Shown piece after piece: positions 53,379 to 64,000 of a stretch of DNA of 64,000 nt. The stretch covers positions 10,902,463 through 10,966,462 of the forward strand of contig OZ037770.1 of NCBI GenBank assembly GCA_964035545.1, written 5' to 3'. This DNA is from Bugula neritina (taxonomy: Eukaryota > Bryozoa > Gymnolaemata > Cheilostomatida > Bugulidae). Made by a program: the position numbers and the translations under genes. The number at the start of each line of letters is the position of its first letter. The stretch's first letter is position 1. The notes under the pieces were generated by a model. That model was not told the origin of the DNA. It ran no database searches and saw only the letters and a program-made list of their open reading frames with translations.

Positions 53379-53384
53379 TTTATT
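53379..53384 (-). terminator. Neuropeptide gene poly(A) signal AATAAA
   Basis: TTTATT on the plus strand, about 265 bp beyond the stop codon of the minus-strand precursor gene. Confidence 0.55.
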
Positions 53385-53649
53385 AATGATATGACAACAG
53401 TAAGATTACAACTGTACAATTGTAGACAATAATAATATAGCAAAACTCTGGTAAAAGATAAGTATAGTTTATATAATTATTTATGTATATGGAAACACAT
53501 AAACTTCACAAACAGAAAAATACAAATAAGCTAATTTAGATTGAGGTTTTTTTAGTTACTAAATGCAATATTTGGTTATATTGGTTCTTTAAAAATTAAA
53601 ATAATATAGGTTTAGAGTGAGATCTTTTATCAGCTATGCAAATTTGGCA

Positions 53650-56630
53650 TTACTTTTTAAGATAATTATTTAAAGGGTGACTTTCGTACCAGTGCTTGCT
53701 ATAATATGGCCAATCTTCTCGTATGTTGCCTAAATTTCTTCCAACCAATTCATTTCCACTACCAATCTTCTCCAGGTATCTTTTTCCAACTAGTCCATTA
53801 CCACTACTAATCTTCTCCAGGTATCTTTTTCCAACTAGTTCATTACCACTTCCAATCCTTTCCAAATATCTTTTTCCAACCAATTCATTGCCACTACCAA
53901 TCTTCTCCAGGTATCTTTTTCCAACTAGTTCATTACCACTGCCAATCCTTTCCAAATATCTTTTTCCAACCAATTGATTGCCACTACCGATCCTTTCTAG
54001 GTATCTTTTTCCAACCAATTCATTGCCACTCCCAATCTTCTCCAAATATCTTTTTCCAACCAATTCATTGCCACTACCAATCCTTTCTAGATATCTTTTT
54101 CCAACCAATTCATTGCCACTGCCAATCCTTTCCAAATATCTCTTGTCTGGCAGATTGCTTCCATGGTCGATTTTCTCGGAGTCCTGTTTGTTGAGCAATG
54201 ACGGATTTCTTCTCATTTGTTCAATGTACTCCTGGAGCAGGTCTTCTTTCTCTGCTTCATTCTCACCAAGGTTTGGCGATTCGCTGTTGACTAATTCATC
54301 CGGTAGTGTAGTTTGATCAAGTTGAAGAAGCTGAGCTATTTTTAGATCATCAGGTGTCAGAGATTCCCTTCCCTCTCCACTTTCATATTGGTCATTTAAC
54401 TCGCTCAGGTATTGTATTAGAGCCCTAGATATTTTATCTGCATCTTTATCACTAAAAGAGAAAATCCATAATATTTCCATCAACACAAAAGAGTCCAGTG
54501 CTAGCAAAAGTTCAATAAAATCTTATTGTTTGAAAGCCACTTGCTATAATATGCTTGATTCACATGAATTGCTAAATTTGAAGATCAATCTAGCTTACAC
54601 ATCACTGACTGGGTGAAAAATATTATATTTCGTAGCTAAAAAAACATCTACTAAGTCTTGGTAACTCCCCTATCCAAACACGACAGAACGGAGTAAGGAA
54701 TCAAGTTGAAATTAAGTCAAATGCAATGCTTTACTGTTGAGACTAAGATTTTGGTATAGCATGTGATTTAGATTAGCAACGCCAGAATCAAGTATTTGGC
54801 ACATCTTATGCAGGTAACAAAATAAGTAGGCTAAACTAGACAATACTGTCAAAATGTATATTATTTTTTATATTCAATGTTTTTAGTACAGAATTGCACA
54901 TTATTTGGTTTAGGTGCACCATAATTTTGCAGTTATGTTACATATGCATGGCACAACTATTTTGTACGTTACACAAAATACAGGATTTAAAATGTTTTTG
55001 AACAAATATGACTTCAAATCAACATTACTATGGCTGCATGTATGCATGTATACATACATATCCATAATGTAATGCTTTATAATATATTTATTGATGGAAT
55101 AAACAAATTCTTACTGGATCACCTAAGAACTGCATTGTAAAGCTCGTGTCAACTTGTTTAAAAGTTGGAATAGGTACGAGGTATATTTTAATTAATTGGA
55201 AAATTGGAAAATTGGAAAATTTTCCATCATAAGGAAATCCTGATCCTAGCTTTGCTAACAAGTCTTAATTTCTGGATAGAAAACTGAAATAGTCATATAC
55301 GTTAAATCAAGTAGTGCATCACTTTCATAAACATATTATTTCAATGCAGACTTAGCTTGAGAAAGATGCATTTTTAAATAAACATGCTAAATGTATAATA
55401 ACTAGGCTATAGCAGGTGCTAGCAGGTTGCGCCAGGAAAACATAATATATTAGCTAGACTTAAAACAACGTGATAATATTATTATACTGCCTTTAAGAAG
55501 TTCCATAGAATTACTCTATATTAATTATTGGACATGAGTCAGAGCCTAATTTAATTTAGCCATGGATCCATAATTTAATCTGCTCTTCTTCTGCAACACC
55601 AAGTACTCTCATTTTTCTTTAACTATTAACTTTTTGTAAATCTAGATTTTAGGTTATTTAGAATTTTTGGTTTGATGCTGTTGCTATATTTAATGCAACT
55701 GTTAAAATATGTTTGATAAGATATTACAAATTTTGTTGATGAAATATTGGTATTTAGGATACAAACAGAATTTGCCCAGGCTATTCGGTTTAAAGTTTAA
55801 ACAATTATACCCTGCACGAAAGCCAAGGACTACGAATTGTTTACTTTTTGTTATCATAAAATTATTGAATACAGCTAATTATTTAATTGAATAAATAAAT
55901 TCAATTGGTAGAAGTGGGCACTTACTCGTCCCTGAGATTGTAGTAGTGCTTGACCGCCTCTTTTATGACAGTGGCATCGTCTCTACCATTGTCTTCCCTA
56001 TCTGCCACTCCTTCCATTTCAGCTTCATTAGACAACTGCAAAATATTTTACAATAATAATCAAAGAAGGCCTTGAATTATTTTTCAGTGATAATTTGAAA
56101 ATGTTTTCAATTAAGGATGCAGAAAATTACAGCAAGTTAACTGGATGTACATTCTTGTATCTAAGATCAAATTATCCACAATTATTATTATATATTATAC
56201 CTTTTTCTGATCAGGGTAGATAATATAATTTGTATTTAAACCAAAGCTATATAAGTTAATGTACCGATAAACGTTTTTGTCGACAGGTAAAACTATGAAA
56301 AATCTGTTGTAATATAGACTATAGGTTATCATTGATATAATAATTATATTCCTGAGCTGGTATTATATACAAGGGATTACCTCACTATGCAGTTTTTCGG
56401 AAGTGAGCACTTAATATAAAATATAATTATAGTAAAAAACTATGCTGAAAAGTTTCAAACGCTATATGTATATTGAGACTTTATTACATATCATATAGTT
56501 TTAAGCCTAGATACATGAGTTAAGTCAAGAAAAGTTTTACCAGTTGCTCAACTCGATCAGCTGCTGGTAAAGTCAGCACCGAAGCAGTGAGGCAGGAGGC
56601 TGAGAGAATTGCTGCCAGTAGAAACCTCAT
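53650..56630 (-). CDS. Neuropeptide precursor with nine tandem YLE[RK]IGSGNELV-amide copies, 3 exons, 333 aa
   Basis: Minus-strand exons are 56630-56541, 56035-55926 and 54451-53650, joining in frame (phases 0 and 2). Exon 1 encodes a typical signal peptide (MRFLLAAILSASCLTASVLT, residues 1-20). Residues 31-171 are an acidic spacer. Residues 172-305 hold nine units of YLERIGSGNELVG (variants K for R at position 4, IS for IG, NQ or NG for NE). Eight are followed by KR and the last by a single R. The precursor is thus built for KR cleavage by prohormone convertase, and the exposed C-terminal Gly predicts an amidated Val. A 28-residue aromatic-rich tail (NLGNIREDWPYYSKHWYESH and onward) follows. 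The hydrophobic-acidic-x-I-G-x-G pattern recalls the pedal peptide/orcokinin group of protostomes, but those are usually not amidated, so the family is uncertain. It is a secreted neuropeptide or neurohormone by architecture. Confidence 0.9.
53740..54138 (-). repeat. 45-bp tandem coding repeat of the neuropeptide precursor
   Basis: Nine 45-bp units encode the peptide copies. Silent variants alternate: units with ATTACCACT and CCTTTCCAAATATC (copies 5 and 7) are interleaved with units having CTTCTCCAGGTATC (copies 6 and 9). This indicates duplication of a 90-bp pair. Confidence 0.9.
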
Positions 56631-57596
56631 CTTGACTTCTTCACTTCTTCAACTGTTGAAACCGTTTAACATAAGTTTACGCTGCTGCCTGCTTTATATC
56701 ATGCCAGTGATGTATTACGTAATTTTAAAAAGTATGAAGAACCATTTCTTGAAACTGATTGGATAATAATATAGTAAGAATTATAAGTGATTGGCTGTGT
56801 GAAACATTGTATGATTGGTAATATAGTGGTTATAATATATCGATTTTCCTTAGTAGTATTAAAGTACACATACATATAAAGCATTAAGCCACCATCTATT
56901 ACATTTTTAAATCGATAGATTAAGTAATTTTTTGTCATGAATTGGTCCCAAAAATAACTACATATGGATTCGAGTGCAATTAGCAAAGTCGGTTATATTA
57001 TAGCTATAACTATAGCAATGCATATATTATTTTAAAATTATTTAAAGTTCAACATGTGAATTGATGATTTATATACCATATGTTATGGTTATCAACAAAA
57101 ATTATTATAATAATTGCTGTATTAAACACAATTGTTATCATGATTGCCCCAAACATTATATAAATATCAACAAACGCAACTGCATGATCATCAGTAAAGT
57201 ATGTTATATTGAATTCACACATCTATGGGAAATATAGCCCAAGAAATATTTACATCAAGAGTAACACATGAGTTTTATCATTATTGTTATGCTAACGATT
57301 AGTAATGATTTGATTTTAACCTGATACACCATTTCAGAACAATTAGCCATTGTAGAACGCAAAATATAATCTACAGAGAGTTGTCTGTACCTTAATAGTA
57401 TGTCCGCTAAATGTGGTCACGAATTGACGATTGTTTTTATAGTAACCATAAGGAGGAGATAACACACTGAACGAGTTTGTTGAACACGCACGCGCAGACG
57501 CAATTTCCTCCATGTGTATCGAGGTAAAAAGTTGTAGCTAGCGAACGTGAGCGGCTCTTTTAATTTTAAAGACCGTTGTTAATTTTATCCTGTAAA
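56631..57596. other. Head-to-head intergenic region, neuropeptide gene / NOP58
   Basis: It holds the 5' UTRs and presumably both promoters in 966 bp. The half near NOP58 (57480-57560) is GC-richer, with several CG dinucleotides (CACGCACGCGCAGACGCAAT), as expected for a housekeeping promoter. The half near the neuropeptide gene is AT-rich, with TTTATA/TATAAA-like sequence (GCTTTATATC at about 56691-56700, reading TATAAAGC on the gene strand) about 65 bp from its start codon. Confidence 0.55.
56692..56698 (-). promoter_or_regulatory. Possible TATA box of the neuropeptide gene
   Basis: The minus strand reads GATATAAAGC about 65 bp upstream of the precursor ATG (56630). This would leave a 5' UTR of about 35 nt if transcription starts 30 bp downstream of the box. 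Position and sequence fit, but no start site is visible. Confidence 0.45.
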
Positions 57597-60500
57597 ATGT
57601 TGGTTCTGTTTGAAACTCCGGCAGGGTATGCAATTTTCAAATTATTGGACGAGAAGGTTTTAAAAAAGCCAGATGAAATCTTCAAAAGCTTTGAAACAGT
57701 TGAATCGGCCAACAAAGTTGTTAAGCTTCAACATTTTTGCAAGTTCGAAGATACTACTCAAGCTTTGGCTGCGGCTACAGCCCTAATTGAGGGTAAAATC
57801 AGCTCAGATTTGAAAAAGGTATGCCTAAGCCATAATAATAAGTATTGATATTCAATACCTGTAACATAATGTATCAATATGATCCAATTGGGTGATTGTG
57901 ATAGTCATACTCATAGTCATAGTGATTGTCAATGTGATCATATTGATGTTGATATTCAGTTTCACATTGCTATCGATGTTACACTTATTGTTTATAATTA
58001 TAATCATTATTCATAATTCATAGTTTGCTTTATTCAAATAATTGATACAAAGACAAGCATACATAGAATTAAATTTAATAATATAAATATTAAATAAATG
58101 TATGCTATGCCTATGGCGATTGGCTTGATTGTAATAATTATAACAGTAATTGTAGGCTAGTTGTGGTTCTAGTTCTACTTAATTAAACAGTAATTTAATA
58201 ATATTTTCTCAAGGGAAAGTGAGGTGTATTTCAATTTGCTGTTTGAAATATTGAACAATAATGGTTAGTTCTTTTTTAATTGCTGTTACTTACAGTCACT
58301 TGCTTAGGATTGATTAAGGCAGTCACAGTATGATTTGAAAACTTACACTACCGAAATACAACATTAACTTATTAAGAAATCTTCCAATAATTTCCCCTGT
58401 TATTTTATAGCTGCTCAAAAAGGTCACAAAAGAGACCCAAGAACAACTGTTAGTTGCTGATGCAAAGCTGGGAAATGCCATTAAGGAGAAGTTTGATATT
58501 CCTTGTCTGGCAACCACCCCAGTCCAGGAGCTGATGAGAAGTATTAGGAGTCAGATGAACAGTCTGGTTAGTGGAATACCAGAGAAAGAGATGTCCGCCT
58601 TCGCTCTAGGTATTCCTTCATTTAAATTCTCACATGTTCACTGCTGATGTAGTGTTACTTGTATAAGGCAGGTGTTCTGTTTAAGATATGTTACTGGGGA
58701 AAACAACTGTATTTTTTAATGTTTCTGGCACTGTGTAGTGCTCCCTCCGTATTTCACTAAGCTGCCGGCTTGAAACCTCAATTCGTGACATGGTAGAAGT
58801 TTAGATTTAGCTCATGGATCCATTAAATTAAACTATTGTGTCCCTATACACACGCAAATTTCAAAATAGGGGCTCAGGCCTTTCTCGTAGTCCATGGAAT
58901 TTCGTGAGGCTAGAAAACGTGAGATGTGAAGGGAGCATTTGTAATTGTAATTTTTTATTGAAAAATTGTGTTTTCATATAATCAAATTTATAGTTTCAAA
59001 CTTAGCAGACTAGTTTCCTCCTTTAACTTGAGCAGAAATGTGTACGGGACGGTGCGTTTCACTTCCTAGGTTTGGCTCACAGTCTCTCTCGGTACAAGTT
59101 GAAGTTTTCTCCCGATAAAGTGGACACAATGATCGTGCAGGCTATTTCACTTCTCGACGACATAGACAAAGAACTTAACAACTACAACATGAGATGTAGA
59201 GAGTGGTATGGCTGGCACTTCCCGGAATTATCCAAAATTGTCACTGACCACGTGGCCTATGCCAAGGTGATCCTTTAGTCCTTCTCTCGCTTGTATGGCC
59301 ACTGGGGTGTTCTAGATTAATTTGTGTTTTTACTAGGTTTCTGGTCTTGCTCTCTTGTTTTGAAAGTTCTAATTATGAATTTCTGATAACTCCTAGTGTT
59401 GCTGAACAGTAGTGTGGCATTCAATTTTAGAGAAGTTGCTGCAGCTCCCATTACAACTTGACAATGTTTTCCTCTCTGTACACACTGAAGTTTCGTATTT
59501 AATGATATGAAAGATTTCTGTTATGTTCAACTCTTATTAAAAATTAATATTTCCTCCCTATTTGTACACATGCTGTAGTTTTGTGACTATTCAAAGGTCA
59601 TTAAGGCAGTTGGTCACCGTACCAACGCTCTAAATGTGGATCTGAAGGAGATCCTGCCAGAAGAGATGGAGGCAGAGGTGAAGGAAGCTGCGGAAATATC
59701 CATGGGATCTGAGGTGTGTGTAGAGTAGAGTAACAGTGTTGTGTGTGTAGTAACAACTGAGGATACTGCAATGTATAAATCTAGTATAATCTCTCATAGT
59801 TTCCTGAAATGTGTGTGATGGACTTTCTACTGGTGTTTCAAATGAAACATTTAACAGCGAAAGCCTGATTATTAACTTCTAGTATTCACCTTCTTCGTTA
59901 CAGGTGGCTGACGAGGACATACTCAATGTCACTCATCTGTGTGACCAGATATTGGACATGCATGACTACAGAGCTCAGCTGTATGACTACCTTAAGAACA
60001 GAATGTACGCCGTAGCCCCGAATCTCACTGTCCTGGTCGGGGAGCTGATTGGAGCCCGTCTCATCTCTCATGCAGGTAGGCTACTCAGCTAACTCTTCAC
60101 ATGCAGTATAATCAGCTTAATCTGACCTTTCCAACTGGCTGCACAGGTTGTTTCACCTGCTGCTCGTAAATGTAAGATAAGTCGCAACTCACATGACAAT
60201 GGTTTCCATTACTTACCATTATGCAAATGGATGATAGTACAGATAAGTATGTGGTTGTGGTTTGTATGAGTTTCATTCGATGTATAACTGTTTCCAAGCA
60301 TGAGTGTATATAAATATTTATTAGTAGATGGCTTTCACATTTTCAAATTATAAAAATTACTCCGCTGAACACACTTCCAAGTTATTTAGATGTGTTAACT
60401 GCAGATTTCAGGTTCTCCATTGCTTTGTCCAGTGTCTGTCTGTTTTATCTCTTTATTAAGGCCACTCAACGCATACGTTTCACGATGCAATACATTACAC

Positions 60501-61370
60501 AGTTGTAGTTGTCTACCCTTTGTATTCACTGCAGGCTCACTGATGAATCTGGCCAAACACCCATCTTCCACCATACAGATCCTGGGTGCCGAGAAGGCCT
60601 TGTTCAGAGCTCTCAAAACTAAACACGATACCCCGAAATACGGGCTCCTCTACCACGCCTCCCTAGTCGGTGGCACCAACCAGAAGGTAACAACTTCTTC
60701 ACCAGTTCTGGATATTTTCTAAAGTGTATACTAGCAGAACTTTGTTCTGATTGGCTCGTGTTTGGCGTATGTTAACTTATAACGGCTGTGTTTCAACTTC
60801 TGTACCTGCTCTGAATACCAAGTCAGTTTCAACCTATGAATATTCACTAAAGTATATACTTGCAGAACTTCATTATGATTAGTTTGTGTTTGGAGTATGA
60901 AACATGCTTACGTTTGGGTTTCAGCTTAAGGGAAAGATAAGTAGAATGTTGGCAGCTAAAGCCGCTCTCGCTGTCAGAGTGGATGCTCTGGGTGACTCAA
61001 CTGATGCCGAGCTCGGAGCAGAGCACAGAGCTAATCTGGAGGCCAGGTAGGTGTCGGCAATTCTCTTATACATCATCTATCATTATATTATAAGCTTTTT
61101 CTAGTCTATTTGATTATGTTATGATATTTTACGCCAAATTATACAAGATTTTTGTACTCACTTGTCACACCACAATAGCTGCTCAACTGTCTTTAGATAA
61201 GTGGAGAATTTCTCACTCATCTGTTATTGTTGTAACCTCCCATTTGCTTTTATATTCTGATGGACATACAAACTCCATATTAACACCTGACTTTACTACT
61301 AGTGCAGTTCTTGTGTACTTGACTGATCAAATTCCCTAACTAGCTTCAAACTTTCTCTTGCTACTACTAT

Positions 61371-61402
<32 letters not shown>

Positions 61403-63833
61403 TTACTACTACTACCGATACTACTACTAGTGCTACGGATACTGCTACTACCACCACCACCACTACTACTACTACTACTACTGCTGCTGCTGCTAATAAT
61501 ACTACTACTGCTTCTGATACTACTGATACTAGTACTACTACTGCTGCTGCTACCAGTACTACTGGTGCTGCTGCTGCTTCTGATACTACTGCTGCTGCTA
61601 CTACTGATACTAGTACTATTACTACTACTGCTGCTGCTACAATTCTTGTCCACTGCACTTGCACTATATCTAACCTCAAACTTTCTTTTTGTGGATATTA
61701 GGGAACTGTAGTTACGTTTGAGTTTTCACTTCAAGTATTGTAGACTTCCTTGTCAGTTGTAACATTGATGTCTACGGTTACTCAGTCTGTTGTCTACCCC
61801 AATGTGTGTTTTCAGACTCAAGATGTTGGAGACGGGAGAGTTCCATCGTCTAGCCGGCCGGGGAAATAAGAGGAAAGCCATGGATAAGTACACAAACAAA
61901 GCAGAGGTGAAGGTGTACAACTCCGCAGCAGACTCTACACTTCCTGTCAAGAGTGCGGCAGAGGAAGAAGACGAGACAGAGACTAAACCGCCCAAGAAGA
62001 AGGTAGGGCAGTGAAGAGATGTGTGTCTGCTAGCTCTGCGTACATTAGGGAAGCTCTAACACTGCGTTTCCATAGAGTAGCATTATTCGAATGGATTTTC
62101 CATTTGGTGTTTGGAAACAGTTAGACTGAATGAAACCACAACCAAAAGTTAATACAAACTGCAACCACAAATTCATCCACTTGAAGCAATGGAAATGCAG
62201 TGTAAGCGACACGCACGCCTGATGTGCAAGAAAACTTGTTTAGCCCAAAAATGGGCCGTCTTGTTCGGGATTTTCATGCGTCTAACATGCTGAGCGAGAA
62301 GTGCGGCAAGCTGGTGCGTGTTTGATCTCATTGACTTATTATCATTTAGGGAGCACACTTTTTTATTTTAATTCACATTTTAGCTTTTAGCGAACTGAAT
62401 TAAAACAGCTTCATATAGTTTGCATTTCTGCTTTTATTATATCTAAAGTCACTTTGCCGATGACGTAGTTTTAAAAACAAACGTCTGTAGACGAGCAGTC
62501 AAGTGTAACCCTAACATCATTAGCTAATAAATTTCTGCACTTGCAATTCACGCATTGTGTGTGGCAGGTCTAAACGGGTTTTCTAGCACGTCACGCGAGT
62601 GTAAAATGCTTTGCTAAGTTAGCTCAATACTGAAACTTGTTTCAACATACTTTTCCTCTCTGTAAAACTGGTCATCACTTAGTTTAGTCTCCTCTGTTTT
62701 AGCGAAAGGTCAAGGAAGAACCAGAAGAGGTGAAGTCTGAACCTGTTACTCCCAAGTCTGAGAAGAAAAAGAAGGTAGTTGTGTTATTCTGGAATCGTTA
62801 GGTGATATTGTAATCAAAAGTTGTCATCATTGATATATGAAATTCTCGGTTTGCTGATATTTTTAATGATATGAAGTTTGTGTTGGATTGTCAAGTAATA
62901 CTCATTTAATTATTAGAGCGCAAAATGGTCATACAACTAGCTGTGTAATATGGAAATGACTCTGCAAGAGGCTAAGTTGTTGAAACACATGAGATAGTCT
63001 GCCAGCTATCTTTTTATGTTACGAAATGTTACCCACAGTCTACATTATTTTGAGTCACCAACTTAGTATAGGGGGTAGAATTTGTCTGAATTGCCCAGTT
63101 CCCTTGTCAATGCAACTGGGAAATGGCAACTGCACGTGTCAATGCTTGAGGAATACTAGGGTTGCCGTAGTTCTCTACTGTATAACTATTGGTGGGGCTG
63201 TTGTAATTATCTACTGTATCATTCGTAATGTAAATACAGTGTTGAACTAAATATTACAAATGAAATTTGTCATCTATTGTTGGAAGTTTACTAAAAAACG
63301 TTTGTGGTTTTTTTTTTCAGAAAAAGATACAAGAGGTGGAGGATACAGCTGAGATTGAGGAAGGGACTCCGAAACCAAAGAAGAAGAAATCGAAGCACTC
63401 TGTTGCTGAGGAGGTGGAAGGTGAGGGATTCTGTGTTTTACGTTCCGCTTCACAGCTGATTCACTTGAATTGTTTTAATTATATTTATTTCTAGTCAGAA
63501 TTGCTTGCATACCATTCAGTCCTAGGAATTTGGGGATTGTTTTCAAGTTATCAGCTCTAAGCCTGTGAGAAAGGGGTTCAAACTTCACTTCATGCTAGTA
63601 ACATAATTTATGAGTGTGGTGTGGCATAGAAATAGTTATGCTTGCATTGCTTTGCTTCTGTCATCAACTACCCTTTCAAGATTCCATCCCATGACGTTTG
63701 TCACGCTAGAGCAGGTTCTGCCTTCTACTTCTGCTAACCTCGGGATGTGTGTTCTGTTTTAGAAGATACGCCCGCACCCAGCACTTCAGAGAAAAAGAAA
63801 AAGAAGAAAAAATCAAAGCAGGAGGATGAGTAA
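57597..63833 (+). CDS. NOP58: Nucleolar protein 58, box C/D snoRNP core protein, 11 exons, 542 aa
   Basis: Exons: 57597-57818, 58411-58609, 59070-59266, 59579-59713, 59904-60075, 60535-60686, 60925-61046, 61816-62002, 62703-62774, 63321-63420 and 63763-63833. All are GT-AG with phases agreeing over 542 codons (human NOP58 is 529 aa). The start MLVLFET.AGYAIFK identifies NOP58 rather than its paralogue NOP56. The NOP5 N-terminal domain covers 1-65. The coiled-coil/NOSIC region follows, with [32 protein letters not shown] and [11 protein letters not shown]. The C-terminal Nop domain has [16 protein letters not shown] and [13 protein letters not shown] (324-336), which contact the snoRNA K-turn complex and fibrillarin. 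Residues 455-542 are the Lys/Glu-rich KKK/E tail typical of NOP58, split over four small exons. The protein scaffolds 2'-O-methylation snoRNPs in the nucleolus. I looked for intronic box C/D snoRNAs and found none convincing. Confidence 0.97.
60188..60305 (-). mobile_element. Harbinger-like MITE, degraded copy in NOP58 intron 5
   Basis: It is in the opposite orientation to the copy at 62060-62202, sharing GTTTCCATT, ATGGATGA, GTGGTTGTGGTTTGTAT and GTTTCATTC..AACTGTTTCCA. The termini are eroded. Confidence 0.65.
60719..60927 (+). repeat. Duplicated 3' part of NOP58 intron 6
   Basis: 60719-60799 and 60847-60927 are diverged direct copies (CTAAAGT.TATACT, GCAGAACTT, TGATT, GTGTTTGG, GTATG, then TTTCA[AG]CTT). 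The second contains the real acceptor TTTCAG of exon 7. The first has TTTCAAC and so lacks the AG. Confidence 0.8.
61361..61640. repeat. Trinucleotide (TAC/TGC)n array in NOP58 intron 7
   Basis: About 280 bp of CTA/ACT triplets with interspersed CTG/GCT blocks. It gives long artificial open frames (poly-Leu, poly-Ser, poly-Val) on both strands that should not be taken as genes. Confidence 0.95.
62060..62202 (+). mobile_element. Harbinger-like MITE, best copy, in NOP58 intron 8
   Basis: Ends CACTGCGTTTCCAT and ATGGAAATGCAGTG are inverted repeats with one mismatch, and the element is flanked by TAA on both sides (62057-62059 and 62203-62205). A 3-bp TWA-type target duplication and short TIRs are the mark of PIF/Harbinger elements. 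The body is 143 bp, non-coding, with AAACCACAACC and CTGCAACCAC. Related copies are at 38116-38233 and 60188-60305. Confidence 0.8.
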
Positions 63834-64000
63834 TAGAAAAGAATTTGGACTGTTTTATATTTTACATTTTGTATATACAATGTATGTTTGGTTATAAATA
63901 TATATATTATACCAAATGGAACACCCTTTTCATAGCTTTTTGAAGTACATCCAGCACATGGCAAGTGTGTTGACATTTTATTTCTAATTTTATCTTTACT
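63834..64000 (+). other. NOP58 3' UTR
   Basis: AT-rich sequence after the TAA stop. No canonical AATAAA is seen; the TATAAA-like motif in GGTTATAAATA near 63890 may serve as poly(A) signal. The window ends here. Confidence 0.5.

Larger units (their letters stand above)
53005..53649. other. Convergent 3' region of EMC1 and the neuropeptide gene
   Basis: It contains the two 3' UTRs. A plus-strand AATAAA for EMC1 lies at 53262-53267 and a minus-strand AATAAA for the neuropeptide gene at 53379-53384, so the transcripts end tail-to-tail about 110 bp apart. No further gene is seen. Confidence 0.7.

Noticed and set aside
53723-54316. Two long plus-strand open frames over the neuropeptide repeats
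   Set aside because: They are the antisense of the 45-bp coding repeat. The minus-strand frame has a signal peptide, splice sites and KR sites; the plus frames have none.
59815-59870. Possible box C/D snoRNA in NOP58 intron 4
   Set aside because: GTGATGG and CTGA are spaced suitably, but box C has a mismatch, no terminal stem forms and the distance to the acceptor is too short.
61299-61711. Poly-Val, poly-Ser and poly-Leu open frames
   Set aside because: Products of the trinucleotide array inside NOP58 intron 7, present on both strands in several frames.

Overview
The window is animal nuclear DNA. It is AT-rich, with spliced genes, GT-AG introns of about 0.1 to 3.4 kb, simple repeats, a tRNA-derived SINE family and several small terminal-inverted-repeat DNA transposons. 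Five genes could be assembled exon by exon with consistent reading phase. The strings of small introns, the multi-copy amidated neuropeptide precursor and the class A receptor suggest an invertebrate, possibly a spiralian such as a mollusc or bryozoan. The phylum is inference, and no rRNA or mitochondrial marker is present to settle it.

Layout, left to right. 1-7.2 kb is mostly gene-poor: a small hAT-type element with an 8-bp target duplication (775-1302), a weak candidate 5' end of a membrane-protein gene on the minus strand (2800-3126), a perfect 22-bp hairpin (4819-4868) and two SINE copies. 7.2-10.7 kb holds a three-exon rhodopsin-class GPCR on the minus strand (401 aa, melatonin-receptor/moody-like motifs). 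10.7-27.1 kb is a 16-kb stretch with no gene I can support. 27.1-31.9 kb holds seven exons of a DEAF1 orthologue on the minus strand (SAND domain complete, MYND finger exon not found). 34.26-53.0 kb holds a complete 20-exon EMC1 gene on the plus strand (947 aa). 53.65-56.63 kb holds a three-exon neuropeptide precursor on the minus strand (333 aa, nine tandem YLE[RK]IGSGNELVG copies). 57.6-63.83 kb holds a complete 11-exon NOP58 gene on the plus strand (542 aa).

The genes are not a functional cluster. EMC1 (ER membrane insertase) and NOP58 (box C/D snoRNP core) are housekeeping genes, DEAF1 is a transcription regulator, and the GPCR and the precursor are signalling genes. DEAF1/EMC1 and precursor/NOP58 are head-to-head pairs with 2.3 kb and 1.0 kb between start codons. 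EMC1 and the precursor end tail-to-tail, with poly(A) signals about 110 bp apart.

The most interesting points are the neuropeptide precursor, whose repeated amidated peptide I cannot assign firmly to a named family, and a recurring pattern in which tandem duplications or minisatellites sit exactly on splice sites: EMC1 introns 5, 8 and 10, DEAF1 intron 3 and NOP58 intron 6. One 3' splice site is triplicated with in-frame stops behind the upstream copies.
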